In this document: piece after piece, positions 8,970 to 9,530 of the stretch
Layout of the letters: every line of letters starts with the position of its first letter
How positions within the stretch are numbered: position 1 is the stretch's first letter
Assembly (NCBI GenBank): GCA_021820805.1
Contig: JAKADF010000086.1
Coordinates: 1 to 9,530 of the forward strand
DNA: 9,530 nucleotides
Reading direction: 5' to 3'
DNA from: Bacillota bacterium
Lineage (GTDB): Bacteria > Bacillota > Bacilli > Alicyclobacillales > Alicyclobacillaceae
The notes under the pieces: generated by a model
Database searches by the model: none
What the model was told of the DNA's origin: nothing
What the model saw: only the letters and a program-made list of their open reading frames with translations
Translations under genes and position numbers: made by a program

Positions 8970-8997
8970 AACAAGGCATGCAGGGGAACATAGGACA
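8970..8997 (+). promoter_or_regulatory. Candidate sigma-K-like promoter of the 49-codon ORF
   Basis: AACA (8970-8973) and CATAGGACA (8989-8997) are 15 bp apart. The sigma-K consensus as I know it is mACm, then about 16 bp, then CATAnnnTA; there is one mismatch in the last two bases. Transcription would begin near 9004, about 20 nt before the Shine-Dalgarno. The consensus is short, so chance occurrence is quite possible. Confidence 0.25.
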
Positions 8998-9039
8998 ATC
9001 TGTCCCCAGAGTAAGATTGTCAAATAGGAGGCGAATGAA

Positions 9040-9189
9040 ATGGACGCTAACGAGAAGTCTTTTTGGATAGAAACAGAACTTGGACAAATTCAGGTTCACA
9101 CATTAGACTGTAAAGATTCATTTGAAGACTTAGCGGACATTATTGCAAATTTGCTCCTGGAAAATGAGAGTTGTTTACGGCAGGACTAA
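9040..9189 (+). CDS. Small acidic protein, 49 aa, unknown function
   Basis: ATG 9040 to TAA 9187-9189 encodes 49 residues beginning MDANEKSFWIETELGQIQVH. An AGGAGG (9026-9031) stands 8 nt upstream, the best ribosome binding site in this part of the window, which is the main reason to accept so short a gene. The product is acidic (many D/E, few K/R). It has a predicted beta-like start (FWIETELGQIQVH) and an amphipathic helix (SFEDLADIIANLLLEN, about 27-42), and two cysteines (C24, C45). No signal peptide or membrane segment is visible. I do not recognise the family. It is divergent from the recombinase and shares its control region. A role in regulating recombination, such as a directionality factor, is a guess from position only. 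An out-of-frame ATG at 9035 gives an 11-codon ORF and is less well placed. Confidence 0.65.
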   Translation: MDANEKSFWIETELGQIQVHTLDCKDSFEDLADIIANLLLENESCLRQD

Positions 9190-9301
9190 TTAGCGATGAG
9201 AGGCTGTGTTTCACGGGGAGAATTATGCTTCGCGGTGGCGGGGTGTCGTTTGAACATGAGGGATGCGTAGGTGCGGGGGAGGCGTTGGAGTCGGAGCGTA
9301 C
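9190..9301. other. GC-rich, G-skewed region with no convincing gene
   Basis: After the 49-codon ORF the base composition shifts sharply to G-rich on the + strand (GGGGAG, GGTGGCGGGG, GCGGGGGAGG). A 35-codon ORF (9225-9332) has GGGGAG only 4 nt before its ATG. Its 3' third is the first, degenerate unit of the following repeat array, so it is probably not a gene. The stretch may be a decayed extension of the repeat array. Confidence 0.4.
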
Positions 9302-9530
9302 GGGAGGGTCCAGGCAAACCGAAGAGGCATAAGGCTCATTATGGCAGTAAAAGTGGAGGGGTCCGGGCAGGCCTAGGAGGCATAGGGCTCATTATGGCAG
9401 TAAAAGTGGAGGGGTCCGGGCAGGCCTAGGAGGCATAGGGCTCATTATGGCAGTAAAAGCGGCAGGGTCCGGGCAGGCCTAGGAGGCATAGGGCTCATTA
9501 TGGCAGTAAAAGTGGAGGGGTCCGGGCAGG
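9302..9530 (+). repeat. Tandem repeat array, 53-bp unit, at least 4.3 copies, running off the window
   Basis: Units are 9302-9354 (degenerate in its first half), 9355-9407, 9408-9460, 9461-9513 and a partial 9514-9530. The marker GGCTCATTATGGCAG begins at 9333, 9386, 9439 and 9492, an exact 53-bp period. Units 2 and 3 are identical over their full length. The start of unit 4 differs at a few bases (GGCAGGGTCC for GGAGGGGTCC). The unit is G-rich on the + strand with several GG/GGG runs and holds GCCT-AGG-AGGC, a potential short hairpin, and the AGGCCT and CCTAGG palindromes. A 53-bp period is not a multiple of three, so the array does not encode a repeat protein. Near identity implies recent expansion by slippage or recombination. 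The function is unknown. Confidence 0.9.

Larger units (their letters stand above)
8929..9020. promoter_or_regulatory. Repeat-rich control region between recombinase and 49-codon ORF
   Basis: Three copies of ACAATCT occur at 8929-8935 (+), 8995-9001 (+) and 9014-9020 (-). The outer pair extends to a perfect 9-bp inverted repeat (8929-8937 / 9012-9020). The inner pair forms GACAATC / GATTGTC (8994-9000 / 9015-9021). AGGCATGC occurs twice in direct orientation (8959-8966, 8974-8981), with a 7-of-8 inverted copy at 8920-8927. GGACA-ATC-TGTCC (8993-9005) is a further small palindrome. Such density suggests operators for one or more regulators of both divergent genes. Confidence 0.55.
7233..9530. 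mobile_element. Integrated element splitting prkA (left end only; right end outside window)
   Basis: Homology to PrkA ends within about five codons of 7233-7247. Directly after it come a short repeat-bearing region, a large serine recombinase convergent with prkA, a small divergent ORF and GC-rich tandem repeats. A recombinase gene at the extreme end of an insertion, facing the attachment site, is the usual layout of serine-integrase prophages and of the sporulation intervening elements (skin in sigK, SPbeta in spsM). The type and total length of the element, and whether it excises, cannot be seen here. Confidence 0.7.

Noticed and set aside
9225..9332. 35-codon ORF with GGGGAG upstream
   Set aside because: Spacing is only 4 nt, and its 3' third is simply the degenerate first unit of the tandem array; composition is low-complexity Gly/Glu.
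9302..9530. CRISPR array
   Set aside because: The whole 53-bp period is repeated; there are no unique spacers between short repeats and no cas genes in view.

Overview
The window looks like a spore-forming member of the Bacillota, order Bacillales. The family cannot be fixed from sequence alone, but an Alicyclobacillus-like genus would fit. The evidence is the Gram-positive E1alpha/E1beta/E2/E3 pyruvate dehydrogenase operon, strong AGGAGG-type ribosome binding sites with some GTG and TTG starts, and a PrkA protein close to that of sporulating bacilli.

Layout. Positions 1-231 (+) are the 3' end of a tRNA 2'-O-methyltransferase (trmL). It converges on the pdh operon across a bidirectional terminator. 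Positions 301-5128 (-) hold pdhA-pdhB-pdhC-pdhD, four tightly packed genes encoding the whole pyruvate dehydrogenase complex (pyruvate to acetyl-CoA). A divergent AT-rich promoter region with palindromes (about 5130-5390) separates pdhA from a (+) alpha/beta-hydrolase esterase. The esterase is broken by one in-frame TGA and is followed by a terminator. At 6366 (+) prkA begins. It matches the PrkA family closely for about 289 residues and then stops abruptly, just past the Walker-B-like region of its AAA+ core.

The most interesting part starts where prkA breaks. A complete 533-aa large serine recombinase lies convergent to the broken gene, its stop codon 48 bp beyond the premature prkA stop. 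Upstream of the recombinase, and divergent from it, is a 49-codon ORF with a perfect Shine-Dalgarno. The shared control region is full of small repeats and holds candidate mother-cell (sigma-E/sigma-K-like) promoters. The window then enters GC-rich, G-skewed DNA with an exact 53-bp tandem repeat that runs off the end.

Interpretation (inference). The geometry is that of a developmentally excised intervening element, as in the sigK skin element or SPbeta in spsM of B. subtilis: a serine recombinase at the end of an insertion inside a sporulation gene. Here the host gene would be prkA. The distal half of prkA and the second attachment site are outside the window, so a simple inactivating insertion is not excluded.
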